From the NCBI GenBank assembly GCA_900112915.1, contig FONK01000005.1, positions 1 to 64,000 of the forward strand: 64,000 bases of DNA. Direction: 5' to 3'. The notes under the pieces are model-generated. The model was not told the DNA's origin and made no database searches. It was given only the letters and a program-made list of their open reading frames with translations. Positions within the stretch are counted from its first letter, which is position 1. The number at the start of each line of letters is the position of its first letter. This stretch comes from Peptostreptococcaceae bacterium pGA-8. GTDB lineage: Bacteria; Bacillota; Clostridia; Peptostreptococcales; Anaerovoracaceae. The position numbers and the translations under genes are program-made. Shown piece after piece: positions 27,125-37,300 of the stretch.

Positions 27125-28774
27125 ATGAACAAAAATATGGACAACATGTATGATGTTGTAATTGTAGGCGGTGGGCCGGCAGGGCTTACCGCCGCTCTAT
27201 ATCTTGCTCGGGCATGCTACAGAGTGGTGGTTTTGGAAAAAGAACGCTTTGGCGGACAGATTACAATTACTTCAGAGGTGGTCAATTTCCCGGGAGTATT
27301 TAAAACAAGCGGAAAAGCACTTACAGATACAATGAGAAAACAGGCAGAGTCCTTTGGTGCTGAATTTTTGTTGGATAAAGTCACAGGTCTTGAGCTGAAA
27401 GGGGACATTAAGACAATTAAAACTCCAAGCAGAGAGCTGAAGGCTTATGGGGTGCTGATTGCAACAGGTGCACATCCCAGAAAAATCGGATTTGCCGGAG
27501 AAGATGAATTCCAAGGCCGTGGTGTAGCCTATTGTGCAACCTGTGATGGAGAGTTTTTTACAGATAAAGAAGTGTTTGTCATAGGTGGTGGTTTTGCTGC
27601 CGCTGAAGAAAGTGTTTTTTTGACAAAATATGCAAAAAAAGTGAATGTGATTCTCAGAAAAGATGATTTTTCCTGTGCTAAAGCGACAGCTGACGAAGCA
27701 AAAAACAATCCTAAAATCCACATGATTCCCAATACAATATTGGAAGAGGTTTCAGGAGATTCAGCTTTGACACGAGTTAAGTATACAAACATTAAAACCG
27801 GTGAAACAACCATAAGAGAGGCTGAAGCGGGTGATAATTTCGGTGTATTTTCCTTTGCCGGATATGTGCCTGCAACAGGCTTCATAAAAGGACTAATTGA
27901 CCTTGATGAAAACGGATATATAATCTGTGACAGGAATTTAAAGACCGGCATTGAAGGTGTTTATGCAGCCGGGGATGTTTGTGTAAAGCATCTTAGACAG
28001 GTTGTAACAGCGACGGGAGACGGTGCTCTTGCAGCTACAGAGCTGGAAAGATATGCTTCAGCTATGCATGAAAAGCTTGGAATAATACCGAAGGCACCTG
28101 AAAGAAAGTCGGTAAGTGCTGTCCCGGCAGTCGGCAATGAGGGTCAAAAAGCCGTAGAAAACAGCAGTGGGGATTCTTTGTTCACGGCAGAGATGCTGGC
28201 TCAACTCAATACAGTATTTGAGCGTATGGAAAAATCTTTGATATTGAAGGTTTATACCGATGACAGACAGGTATCAAAGGAGCTTTCGGCATACATGACC
28301 GAATTGGCAGAACTGAGCGATAAGCTGAAAGTTGAGCTTATAACCGAAGCAGGTGAGGGAGTCCCTTGTGTCAAGGTTCATGATCAGAGTGGAGCCTATA
28401 CAGGTTTGGCGTTCCATGGAGTTCCCGGCGGTCATGAGTTCACCTCCTTTGTTTTAGGGCTTTACAATGCGGCAGGCCCGGGTCAGCCTATGGCGCAAGA
28501 GGTAAAAGATAGAATAGGGCAGATTGTAAGTCCTGTGGATATGAAAATAATGGTATCCCTAACCTGTACCATGTGTCCGGATTTAGTTGTTGCTGCGCAG
28601 AGGATTGCAGCTGAAAACAGCATGGTGAGGGCTGAAATATTCGATCTCAACCATTTTCCTGAAATGAAGGATAAATATCAGGTTATGAGTGTTCCGTGTA
28701 TGGTCATTAACGGAGGCAAGCCTGTATTTGGGAAAAAGGATATTTCTCAGCTTTTGGATTTGATTTTGCAGTAA
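27125..28774 (+). CDS. AhpF-like peroxiredoxin reductase with rearranged domain order
   Basis: A 549-residue flavoprotein. Residues ~8-315 form a thioredoxin-reductase-like FAD/NAD(P)H module (VVIVGGGPAGLTAALYLARA, redox pair Cys137-Cys140 in CATC, GVYAAGDVC). Residues ~365-549 form a tandem thioredoxin-fold unit with a second redox pair Cys481-Cys484 (SLTCTMCPD), equivalent to the N-terminal domain of classical AhpF. In enterobacterial AhpF that unit comes first; here it is C-terminal after a low-complexity linker. The expected role is NAD(P)H-dependent reduction of AhpC. Adjacency to ahpC (1 bp) strongly supports this. Confidence 0.9.
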   Translation: MNKNMDNMYDVVIVGGGPAGLTAALYLARACYRVVVLEKERFGGQITITSEVVNFPGVFKTSGKALTDTMRKQAESFGAEFLLDKVTGLELKGDIKTIKTPSRELKAYGVLIATGAHPRKIGFAGEDEFQGRGVAYCATCDGEFFTDKEVFVIGGGFAAAEESVFLTKYAKKVNVILRKDDFSCAKATADEAKNNPKIHMIPNTILEEVSGDSALTRVKYTNIKTGETTIREAEAGDNFGVFSFAGYVPATGFIKGLIDLDENGYIICDRNLKTGIEGVYAAGDVCVKHLRQVVTATGDGALAATELERYASAMHEKLGIIPKAPERKSVSAVPAVGNEGQKAVENSSGDSLFTAEMLAQLNTVFERMEKSLILKVYTDDRQVSKELSAYMTELAELSDKLKVELITEAGEGVPCVKVHDQSGAYTGLAFHGVPGGHEFTSFVLGLYNAAGPGQPMAQEVKDRIGQIVSPVDMKIMVSLTCTMCPDLVVAAQRIAAENSMVRAEIFDLNHFPEMKDKYQVMSVPCMVINGGKPVFGKKDISQLLDLILQ

Positions 28775-28839
28775 CAATTGTACCTGCCGACACCTTGCCT
28801 TATTAGCGTTATGGCAGACAGCATTTGAAATTAATCAAA

Positions 28840-29886
28840 TTAAAAATCAATTCGATATTGATTTCGTTTTAATTCTGAATCGATTTTGTATATGAACTTG
28901 AGGTTAGGGTATTTATTGTTAAAGTAAATTTTATTCCTTTTCGAATTTCCAATCATATTAGAAAAATCTCGAGGTGATGAATAGCAGGTAACTGTTCCGT
29001 TTCCTTGGGATTTTTTCTTTTCGTGACTTAATGTCTCATTGACATAGGGCTTCAATTCATTTTCAATAATTTCCCTCGCTAAATCGCCTTCAACCAGCTG
29101 CCTAAAGGCAGGATGGAAGGTTGCTCCTGTGAGACTGTTGGAAGGACCGATTAAATCAGAACTCTTTAATCCCACTCTAATTATGTTAATTCCGGCGGAG
29201 GATAATATTTTATACATTTCTTTAGCTCGAAAAACCGCATCGTCCTCATCAAGCATTTTGTATGTGCCTGCAAGTGTCATGTCATATAGCTCAGTGTTTT
29301 CAATTACTACAGTTGGATAGAGTCTTGCAGTTTCAGGGTTCAATGCCACAGCTTCCTTAGCTGAAAAAATATCGGCCTCCAGACTGTCTCCGGGCAGTCC
29401 TATCATAAGCTGTATACCTAGGCTGAATTTCCAATATTTAATTTTTTTGCAGGCTGAATATACATCCTCAACCCTGTGGCCCCGTTTTGATGCAGCAAGA
29501 ACCTTCGGGTCAAAAGATTGGACTCCCAGCTCTATTACATCTACGCCATGGGACTTGAGGTTTTCAAGGATTTCATCATCAATATAGTCTGGCCTTGTGG
29601 AAAGGTGTATTTTGTCGATTTTTCCCATATCCTTGTATTCTTTGGCAACTGAAAGATATTCACTTTGCTCCTCCATGGGAAGCCCCGTGAAGCTGCCGCC
29701 GAAGAAAGCCATTTCCACTGTTTCAACATTTTCTAAAGTTTCTAACCATGTGTCGGCGATTTTTCTTATATCAGATGTTGTTATGTCACCATCTCTGGCT
29801 GTTATCCTTCTTTGATTACAAAACACACAATCGTTGGGGCAGCCCTTATGGGGTATGAAAATTGGTATTATAGCATGCTTTTTCAA
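28840..29886 (-). CDS. Radical SAM protein, Elp3-like
   Basis: A 348-residue radical SAM enzyme with the [4Fe-4S]-binding CxxxCxxC at Cys16, Cys20 and Cys23 (GCPNDCVFC), the FFGGSFTGLP motif, and LGVQSFDP/MIGLPGD segments typical of the Elp3-related bacterial group. The lysine acetyltransferase domain of full Elp3 is absent. Reaction and substrate are unknown; tRNA modification has been suggested for relatives. The gene overlaps its upstream neighbour by 4 bp (29883-29886), indicating coupled expression. The last ~50 residues are Lys/Asn/Tyr-rich. Confidence 0.82.
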   Translation of the reverse strand: MKKHAIIPIFIPHKGCPNDCVFCNQRRITARDGDITTSDIRKIADTWLETLENVETVEMAFFGGSFTGLPMEEQSEYLSVAKEYKDMGKIDKIHLSTRPDYIDDEILENLKSHGVDVIELGVQSFDPKVLAASKRGHRVEDVYSACKKIKYWKFSLGIQLMIGLPGDSLEADIFSAKEAVALNPETARLYPTVVIENTELYDMTLAGTYKMLDEDDAVFRAKEMYKILSSAGINIIRVGLKSSDLIGPSNSLTGATFHPAFRQLVEGDLAREIIENELKPYVNETLSHEKKKSQGNGTVTCYSSPRDFSNMIGNSKRNKIYFNNKYPNLKFIYKIDSELKRNQYRIDF

Positions 29887-30563
29887 GGCAACACCTCCTG
29901 AATTATTGACCCTATATCAAGCAGAGGAAGCTCCGGAAACCAAACAGGTTCAAGACCGCATTCGTCTATAAAATCTATAATTTCCATGAAGCTGTTGTGT
30001 CTGCTTAAATCACCGTTAAAAACTATTTTATCATCTACCCGCCCGCAGCAGCCCGGAAGGAAACCATTTTTGTAGCCCGGCAAGAGCACAGGTGACGGTT
30101 CAATGAGCAGCGTGGACAAAAAATCCTTTGTTCTTTTGTATATGCCTGCGTCCTGGGTTATTATTCGGTCACCCGGAAGGGGTAAGGCATTGCAGCGAGT
30201 GTACCCCTGCGGTACATCAATTAAGGTTTTTCCCATATCCCTTGCCACCTCTAAAAGGCTTGGGGATGTGATTGAAAGCTTGTGGAGAAAATAGTTATCG
30301 GTTACGGAGGCGTTAAAGATTGCTTCAGAGGGATATCCGGCCACCGGAGCCTTTGAGTCTCCGTGAAAAACATAAGAGTCTGCATCTGTTCCGATCTTGC
30401 ATAGATAAATGTCACTATGGCAGGAAATTGCCTTTGGAAGCATGCTGTTTTGTCCATTAATAACAACGAGCTGATGACCCATAGCTTCAATATAGTCCTT
30501 TACAACCCCATATGCTGATTTTGAAATATAAACCTTACTAATCATACATACATTATAGCTCAT
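29883..30563 (-). CDS. Conserved hypothetical protein, possibly GME-fold (DUF6873-like)
   Basis: A 226-residue protein with no signal or membrane segment. The pattern of short blocks (DVPQGYTRCNALPL, ITQDAGIYK, LLPGYKNGFLPGCCGR, IVFNGDLSRHNSF) is reminiscent of the DUF6873 family, which I recall being assigned a guanidino-modifying-enzyme fold; this is from memory and unverified. Candidate catalytic residues would be the His in DLSRHN and the nearby Cys residues. ATG 30545 is an alternative start, since no clear ribosome site supports 30563. Co-transcribed with the Elp3-like radical SAM gene by a 4-bp overlap. Confidence 0.6.
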   Translation of the reverse strand: MSYNVCMISKVYISKSAYGVVKDYIEAMGHQLVVINGQNSMLPKAISCHSDIYLCKIGTDADSYVFHGDSKAPVAGYPSEAIFNASVTDNYFLHKLSITSPSLLEVARDMGKTLIDVPQGYTRCNALPLPGDRIITQDAGIYKRTKDFLSTLLIEPSPVLLPGYKNGFLPGCCGRVDDKIVFNGDLSRHNSFMEIIDFIDECGLEPVWFPELPLLDIGSIIQEVLP

Positions 30564-30639
30564 ATTTGAGAAGGAAATCCATAGGAATATGGTGAATTTT
30601 TCTATAGTAATAATGCTTTAAGTGTTGTATAATTTAGCT

Positions 30640-31326
30640 ATGGTAAACATTGGAAATAGCTGGGATGAAATCCTGAAGGAAGAATTTAAAAAAGAATATT
30701 ATTTAAATCTGAGGCAGTTTTTGAAAAATGAGTATATGACACGGAGGATATATCCTGACATGTACAGTATTTTTAATGCCTTTAAGCTTACCGCCTACGA
30801 GGATGTAAAATGTGTAATCCTTGGGCAAGACCCTTATCATGGGCCTAATCAGGCTCACGGCTTGGCATTTTCAGTTCAAAAGGGTGTGGATAAACCTCCG
30901 TCACTTAAGAATATATTTAAAGAACTAGCCGTTGAAATGGCAGAAAGCCAAGGAATTTCTATGCGAATACCATCTCATGGATGCCTTGAAGAATGGGCAA
31001 GGCGTGGGGTAATGCTTCTTAATACCTGCCTCACGGTGAGGGCAGGACAGGCCGGATCTCATAGAAAAAAGGGATGGGAAATCTTTACAGATAAGGTAAT
31101 TGAGACCTTATCAAATCGTCGGGAGCCCATGGTGTTTATCTTGTGGGGAAACCCGGCCAGGGCAAAGAAAAGTCTAATTGATGGAAGCAGGCATTTGATT
31201 GTGGAAGGAACCCATCCAAGCCCGCTGTCGGCTCATACGGGGTTCTTTGGAGGAAATTATTTTATAAAGGCTAACGACTTTTTAAAGCAGCAGGGGAAGG
31301 AACCTATTGACTGGGTGATAGAGTAG
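30640..31326 (+). CDS. ung: Uracil-DNA glycosylase
   Basis: A 228-residue family-1 uracil-DNA glycosylase, which removes uracil from DNA in base-excision repair. The catalytic Asp lies in GQDPYHGPNQAHGLAFS, and the DNA-intercalation/His motif is HPSPLSAHTGFFGG. ATG 30640 is chosen because MVNIGNSWDEIL aligns with the normal UNG N-terminus; GTG 30622 would add six residues overlapping a TATAAT. No ribosome site precedes ATG 30640, and TATAAT (30628-30633) places the start of transcription at about the A of this ATG, so the mRNA may be leaderless. A terminator follows. Confidence 0.93.
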   Translation: MVNIGNSWDEILKEEFKKEYYLNLRQFLKNEYMTRRIYPDMYSIFNAFKLTAYEDVKCVILGQDPYHGPNQAHGLAFSVQKGVDKPPSLKNIFKELAVEMAESQGISMRIPSHGCLEEWARRGVMLLNTCLTVRAGQAGSHRKKGWEIFTDKVIETLSNRREPMVFILWGNPARAKKSLIDGSRHLIVEGTHPSPLSAHTGFFGGNYFIKANDFLKQQGKEPIDWVIE

Positions 31327-31345
31327 GGAAATAAATGATTTGAGA

Positions 31346-31378
31346 AACAACATGTCAAAATGATATGCTGTTTTTCTT
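31346..31378 (+). terminator. Terminator after ung
   Basis: Arms AACAACATGTCA (31346-31357) and TGATATGCTGTT (31361-31372), with one mismatch and one G-T pair, enclose AAA and are followed by TTTCTTT. Confidence 0.7.
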
Positions 31379-31469
31379 TGCTTAAAAATCGCTGCCGGGT
31401 GATAGTGATATAAGCGAAAATAAACATAAATAAATTCCCGAAGTCATGCAAACATTTCCACTGAAACTA

Positions 31470-31498
31470 TTGAAAATATGCGGAATTTATGCTAAAAT
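31470..31498 (+). promoter_or_regulatory. Promoter of typA
   Basis: TTGAAA (31470-31475), a 17-bp spacer, and TAAAAT (31493-31498), located about 48 bp before the typA start codon. Confidence 0.7.
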
Positions 31499-31545
31499 AC
31501 TATGATATTCAGAAAATGGGAAAATAGTATCTAAAAGGAGCTTAT

Positions 31546-33414
31546 ATGGCAGAAAAACAGAAGATAATTAATATTGCAGTAATCGCCCATGTTGATGCGG
31601 GCAAATCCACCCTGGTAGACGCATTTTTAAACCAGAGCGGCGTTTTCAGAGATAATGAGGAAACCGTTGATTGTGTTATGGACAGCGATGATATTGAAAG
31701 AGAAAGAGGAATTACTATATATTCCAAGAACTGTTCGATAATGCATGGCGACGTAAAAATAAATATTGTTGACACACCGGGTCACGCCGACTTCTCATCA
31801 GAAGTTGAGCGTATTATGAAGACTGTGGATACGGTTATTTTGCTTGTAGATTCCAGCGAAGGACCGATGCCGCAAACCAGGTTCGTTTTGAATAAGAGTC
31901 TTGAGCAGGGACTGAATCCTATTTTGTTCATCAATAAGATTGACAAGAAGGATGCCCGTGTTGAAGCAGTTGTTGATGAAGTTTATGAGCTGTTTATGGA
32001 CCTGAATGCAAATGACAGGCAGCTGGACTTTCCTATCCTATATGGAATCGCCAGACAGGGAGTGGCAGTTTATAATCCTGAAGATGCTGATGACGTAGTG
32101 GTGAGCGATGGAACCGTTAAACTGAAGCACACGCCGGGAGGAATTGGAAATCACAGCATAACACCTTTGTTTGAAACTATTATAAAGCACTGTGAACCAT
32201 ATCCGGATTTGCGGGAAGAGCCGTTGCAGCTGCAGGTGTCAACCCTGGGCTATGATGACTACATTGGAAGACTGGGAATCGGCAGGATTACCAAGGGCAA
32301 AATAAAGGCGGGCCAGACTGTTGCCGTTGCCAAGGCAGACGGGTCTATAGCAAATAATAAGATAAATCAAATCTTCGTATACAGAGGCCTTAAGAGAATG
32401 GCTGTAGAAGAAGCTGAATGCGGTGATATTGTTGTTGTTTCCGGACTTTCCGACATATCTATCGGGGAAACCATTTGTGATACGGCAAACCCGGAGCCTA
32501 TGGAGATGATCAGTATTGAAGAGCCTACTCTCAGTATGAATTTTCTTGTAAACAAAAGCCCGTTTGCAGGCAAGGTCGGCAAGTTCGTAACCTCAAGACA
32601 CATTAGAGAAAGACTTAACAAAGAATTGGAGGTCAATGTGGGTCTTGTAGTTGAAGATACCGACTCTACAGACTGCTTTAAGGTTTCAGGTCGAGGAGAG
32701 CTTCATCTTTCAATTCTTATTGAAAATATGAGAAGAGAAGGATATGAGCTGGCAGTTTCAAAGCCTGAGGTTATATATAGAAGAGATGAGAAGGGCAAAA
32801 AGCTTGAGCCTATAGAAGAGGTTGTAGTTACAGTGCCTGATGAGTACTCAGGGGCTGTGATTTCCAAGCTAAATCAGCGTAAGGGCATTATGGTTCAGAT
32901 GTCCGGAGAGAATGGATATTCAAAGATTGAATATCATGTGCCGACAAGAGGACTTCTAGGCTATAGATCAGAATTCATAAATGAAACAAGAGGAGAGGGA
33001 ACTATGGAAAGACGTTTCCTTGACTTTGAAGAATACAAGGGAGATATTCCGGGAAGAACCAACGGAGTTGCCATTGCCATCGAGCAAGGCGTTTCCACAC
33101 CATATGCTCTGTTCAATATAAGCGAAAGAGTTCAGATGTTCATTGAACCGGGAACTAAGGTTTATGAGGGAATGATCGTCGGAATGAACTCAAGAAATGA
33201 GGATATGGAAGTAAACCCGTGTAAAGCAAAGAAAGCGACCAACATGAGGGCGGCAGGAAGCGATGATGCCATTAAACTCAGCCCTGCAAGGGTGTTCACC
33301 TTGGAAGAGGCCTTAGAATTCATAGATGATGACGAGTTAGTTGAAATAACACCGGATGATATTAGACTTAGAAAGAAGCTTTTGACTGAGCTGGAAAGAA
33401 GAAGGGCTAGATAG
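31546..33414 (+). CDS. typA: Ribosome-binding GTPase TypA/BipA
   Basis: A 622-residue translational GTPase of the BipA/TypA family, which helps 50S ribosome assembly and stress adaptation. The G1 loop AHVDAGKST is near residues 14-22, the switch region has RERGITIYSKN, and DTPGHADF and NKIDKKDA mark G3 and G4. Elongation-factor-like domains II, III and V follow, with the BipA-specific C-terminus (NMRAAGSDDAIKLSPAR). In the last domain, the usual LEF/FIDDDE stretch is intact. The start is fixed by AAAAGGAG. The length is slightly over the usual ~610. It is followed 13 bp later by a mechanosensitive channel gene. Confidence 0.95.
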   Translation: MAEKQKIINIAVIAHVDAGKSTLVDAFLNQSGVFRDNEETVDCVMDSDDIERERGITIYSKNCSIMHGDVKINIVDTPGHADFSSEVERIMKTVDTVILLVDSSEGPMPQTRFVLNKSLEQGLNPILFINKIDKKDARVEAVVDEVYELFMDLNANDRQLDFPILYGIARQGVAVYNPEDADDVVVSDGTVKLKHTPGGIGNHSITPLFETIIKHCEPYPDLREEPLQLQVSTLGYDDYIGRLGIGRITKGKIKAGQTVAVAKADGSIANNKINQIFVYRGLKRMAVEEAECGDIVVVSGLSDISIGETICDTANPEPMEMISIEEPTLSMNFLVNKSPFAGKVGKFVTSRHIRERLNKELEVNVGLVVEDTDSTDCFKVSGRGELHLSILIENMRREGYELAVSKPEVIYRRDEKGKKLEPIEEVVVTVPDEYSGAVISKLNQRKGIMVQMSGENGYSKIEYHVPTRGLLGYRSEFINETRGEGTMERRFLDFEEYKGDIPGRTNGVAIAIEQGVSTPYALFNISERVQMFIEPGTKVYEGMIVGMNSRNEDMEVNPCKAKKATNMRAAGSDDAIKLSPARVFTLEEALEFIDDDELVEITPDDIRLRKKLLTELERRRAR

Positions 33415-33427
33415 GAGAGAATATGAT

Positions 33428-34270
33428 ATGAGTTACGATACAGCAATGCAAGGTGATTTTTTAAATTCTATCCAGGATAACTTTATTTATAACTTTTTAA
33501 CAAATGTCATCCTGACTTATGTAGGGATTTCACTGCTTACTCTGATCATTGGGATAATCTTCATAATTCAGATGAAGAAGTTGACTCTAAAGCTTCTGAA
33601 AAAGAGCAAGATGGACCCCGCTTTACACAATTTCATTGCAAGCAGTGTAAAGATTATTTTGAGCATTATTCTTGTAATAATTATTATGGCGGAGCTTAAT
33701 ATCCCTACAGCACCGGTTATAACCGTACTGGGTGCATCAGGAGCGGCAATTGCCTTAGCCCTCAGAGACAGCCTGGCTAATGTGGCAGGCGGAATAATCA
33801 TTATGATTACAAAGCCGATTTTAAAAGGTGAGGTAATTGAAATTGAAGGCACTATAGGAGCTGTAGACAGTATAGAGCTTTTAGCGACACATCTACATAC
33901 CATGGATAACAAGAAGGTGACAATTCCCAACGGAAAGCTGACAAATTCCATTGTAACTAATTACTCAAGAGAAGATATCAGAAGGGTGGATTGCCAATTT
34001 GGAATAAGCAGCGAGGCTGATTTGGTTAAAGCCAAGGAGCTTTTGAAGAATGTAGCCTTAAGCTGCTCTCTAATCTTAGAAAAGCCTAATTTCGTAGTAG
34101 GCGTTGACAGACACGGTGAAAAAGGCACGATTCTGGACCTTAAGCTGTGGGCTAAGACAGAGGACTATTTTGATGTTAAATATTTTGTAGAAGAAAATGT
34201 AAAGCTTGCTTTTGATGAAGCAGGAATTAGCCCGGCAGCACACATTGTGGATGTAAGGCTGAAAAAATAA
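33428..34270 (+). CDS. Small-conductance mechanosensitive channel (MscS family)
   Basis: A 280-residue MscS-type channel that opens on membrane tension to release solutes under osmotic downshock. Three N-terminal membrane helices (about 20-45, 70-92 and 95-120) are followed by a cytoplasmic beta domain. The pore helix TM3 shows the Gly/Ala pattern VLGASGAAIALALRDSLANVAGG typical of MscS (here split as GASGAAIALALRDSLAN). GGAGAG precedes the start codon. It lies between typA and pyc; co-transcription with typA is likely (13-bp gap). Confidence 0.9.
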   Translation: MSYDTAMQGDFLNSIQDNFIYNFLTNVILTYVGISLLTLIIGIIFIIQMKKLTLKLLKKSKMDPALHNFIASSVKIILSIILVIIIMAELNIPTAPVITVLGASGAAIALALRDSLANVAGGIIIMITKPILKGEVIEIEGTIGAVDSIELLATHLHTMDNKKVTIPNGKLTNSIVTNYSREDIRRVDCQFGISSEADLVKAKELLKNVALSCSLILEKPNFVVGVDRHGEKGTILDLKLWAKTEDYFDVKYFVEENVKLAFDEAGISPAAHIVDVRLKK

Positions 34271-34312
34271 ATCATATAGTAAATTTGATAGTAGAAGGAG
34301 ATGGTGAATAAA

Positions 34313-37300
34313 ATGGGTGAAATTAAGAGATTTAAGAGAGTATTAGTAGCCAACAGAGGAGAAATCGCCATAAGAATTTTCAGAGCATGCAGTGAGCTGG
34401 GAATTCGTACTGTTGCAATTTATTCTGAAGAGGATAAAAATACTCTATTTAGAACAAAGGCTGATGAATCCTATCAGATAGGGAAGGGAAAGAGCCCTGT
34501 CGATGCCTATCTTGGCATAGATGAAATAATTGAATTGGCAAAGAATAAGGGGGTTGACGCCATACATCCCGGCTATGGCTTCCTTTCTGAAAATGTTGAA
34601 TTTGCTAAGGCATGTCAGGATGCAGGAATAGAGTTTATAGGTCCTACCCACCACATGATGGACAGACTTGGAGATAAGATTAAATCAAAGATAGTTGCTG
34701 ACGAGGTTAAAGTGCCGACAATTCCGGGAACAAAAGAGGCGATTACCTCTGATGAGGATGCCCTTGCCTTTGCAAGGGATTGTGGCTATCCGATTATGCT
34801 CAAAGCAGCTGCAGGCGGCGGTGGCCGTGGTATGCGTATTGTCAGAAGCGAGGCGGAGCTTATTGGTGAATACAGAAGCGCCAAGAGTGAGGCAAAAAAG
34901 GCCTTTGGGATAGACGATATTTTCATTGAGAAGTATCTGGAGAATCCTAAGCACATTGAAGTACAGGTTTTGGGGGATAAGGAAGGAAATCTTATCCATC
35001 TTTTCGAGCGTGACTGCTCTATTCAGAGAAGACACCAGAAGGTAATTGAATTTACCCCATCCCTGTGTTTAAGCGACGAACAGCGAGAGGCTATTTGTGC
35101 CGATGCGCTTAAGATTGCAGGAGCTGTTAATTATAGAAGTGCAGGAACTGTTGAATTTCTATTGGATCAGGATGGAAAGCATTATTTCATTGAAATGAAC
35201 CCCAGAATTCAGGTTGAGCACACTGTCACTGAAATGGTAACAGGTGTCGATATTGTCCAAAGTCAAATTATGATAGCTCAGGGCTATAGGTTGACTGATA
35301 AAGAAATGGGCATAGGCAGCCAAGAAGATATCAAGGTTCGCGGCTATGCAATTCAGTGCAGAATTACAACAGAGGATCCGACAAACGGATTTGCTCCTGA
35401 CACAGGAATAATTGAGCAGTATCGTTCAGCTTCCGGATATGGCATAAGACTTGACGGGGGGAATGGATTTACAGGTTCAATAGTTACTCCATACTATGAC
35501 AGTCTTTTGGTAAAGATTACTTCATGGGCCATGACCTTTGAAGGAGCGACAAGAAAAGCGATTAGAGCACTTAGAGAAACTAAAATAAAGGGTGTTAAGA
35601 CAAACATAGGATTTCTTTTAAATGTGTTGAATCATCAGAAATTCGCTGATGGGGATTGCAACACGGGATTTATCGGTTCAACACCTGAACTTTTCGCAAT
35701 TCCGCAAAAAATAGACAAAGAGCTTAAGGTTCTCAATTTCATCGGCAATAAGGTTGTAAATGAAACTAAGGGGCAGAAGCCTCAGTTTAATGTGCCTGTA
35801 TTCCCAAGAATTCCTCAAGAGGAGATAGATAAGCTTTCAGGAACAAAGCAGCTATTTGAGGAGCTGGGTCCAAAGGGCTTGGCTGATTGGGTTAAGAAGC
35901 AGGACAAAATTCTTCTCACTGATACGACCATGAGAGATGCTCAGCAATCACTTATGGCAACCAGGGTTAGAACAGTTGATATGGAAAAAATTGCTCCGGC
36001 AGTTGCTCTTTACGGTAAAGATTTATTCTCTCTCGAAATGTGGGGAGGCGCTACCTTTGATACAGCATACAGATTTCTTAAGGAAGACCCATGGGAAAGG
36101 CTGGAAACACTTAGAAGAAAGATTCCTAATATTTTGATGCAGATGCTCATTCGTGGAGCTAATGCAGTAGGATATAAAAACTATCCGGATAATATTATCA
36201 GGAAGTTTGTAAAGGAATCAGCCAATAAGGGCATTGATGTGTTCAGAATTTTCGACTCCCTTAACTGGATTGAGGGCATGGAGGTAGCTTTAGATGAAGT
36301 ATTAAATCAAGGCAAAATAGCGGAAGCCTGCATTTGCTATACAGGAGATATTTTGGATGATGCCAGAACAAAATATAATCTTGACTACTATGTGAGAATG
36401 GCAAAAGAGCTTGAAAGACGAGGTTCTCATTTCTTGGGAATTAAGGATATGTCAGGGCTTCTCAAGCCAATGGCGGCACAAAAATTGATTTCAGCCCTTA
36501 AGAGTGAAATAGATATTCCTATTCATCTGCACACCCACGACACCAGCGGAAACGGCGTTGCAACTCTTTTGATGGCGGCTCAGGCGGGAGTGGATGTAAT
36601 TGATGCGGCATTTAATTCAATGTCCGGTCTCACATCCCAACCGGCCCTAAACTCCATCGTAGCGGCTCTTGAGAACTCCGACAGAGACACAGGCATCGAC
36701 CCGACGGAAATTCAAAGAATTTCCGAATATTGGAAGGATGTTCGACCGGTCTACAAGAACTTCGAATCGGAGCTTATGACCTCAACCGCTGAAATTTACA
36801 AGTATGAAATTCCCGGCGGCCAATATTCCAACCTGAAGCCTCAGGTTGAAAGCTTCGGTCTCGGCCATAAGTTTGAAGAAGTTAAGGATATGTACAAGAG
36901 CGTAAATACTATGCTCGGAGATATTGTAAAGGTTACACCATCATCGAAAGCCGTGGGAGATATGGCAATCTTCATGGTTCAGAATGATTTGACCCCTGAA
37001 AACATTTTAGAAAAAGGAAAGGGCATCGACTACCCTGATTCAATCGTTTCTTACTTTGAAGGAATGATGGGGCAGCCTGAAGGAGGCTTCCCTAAGGATT
37101 TGCAGAAGTTGATTTTAAAGGACAGAGAACCGATTACCTGCAGACCGGGAGAGCTTCTGGAGCCGGAGGATTTCGACGCAATTAAGAAGCATCTTGTGGA
37201 GGATCTTGAGCTGGAAGGAAATGATGTTCAGGTTATAAGCTATGCAATTTACCCTAAGGTATTTGAAGACTACATCAAGGGCATTAGAAAAGATGGCGAT

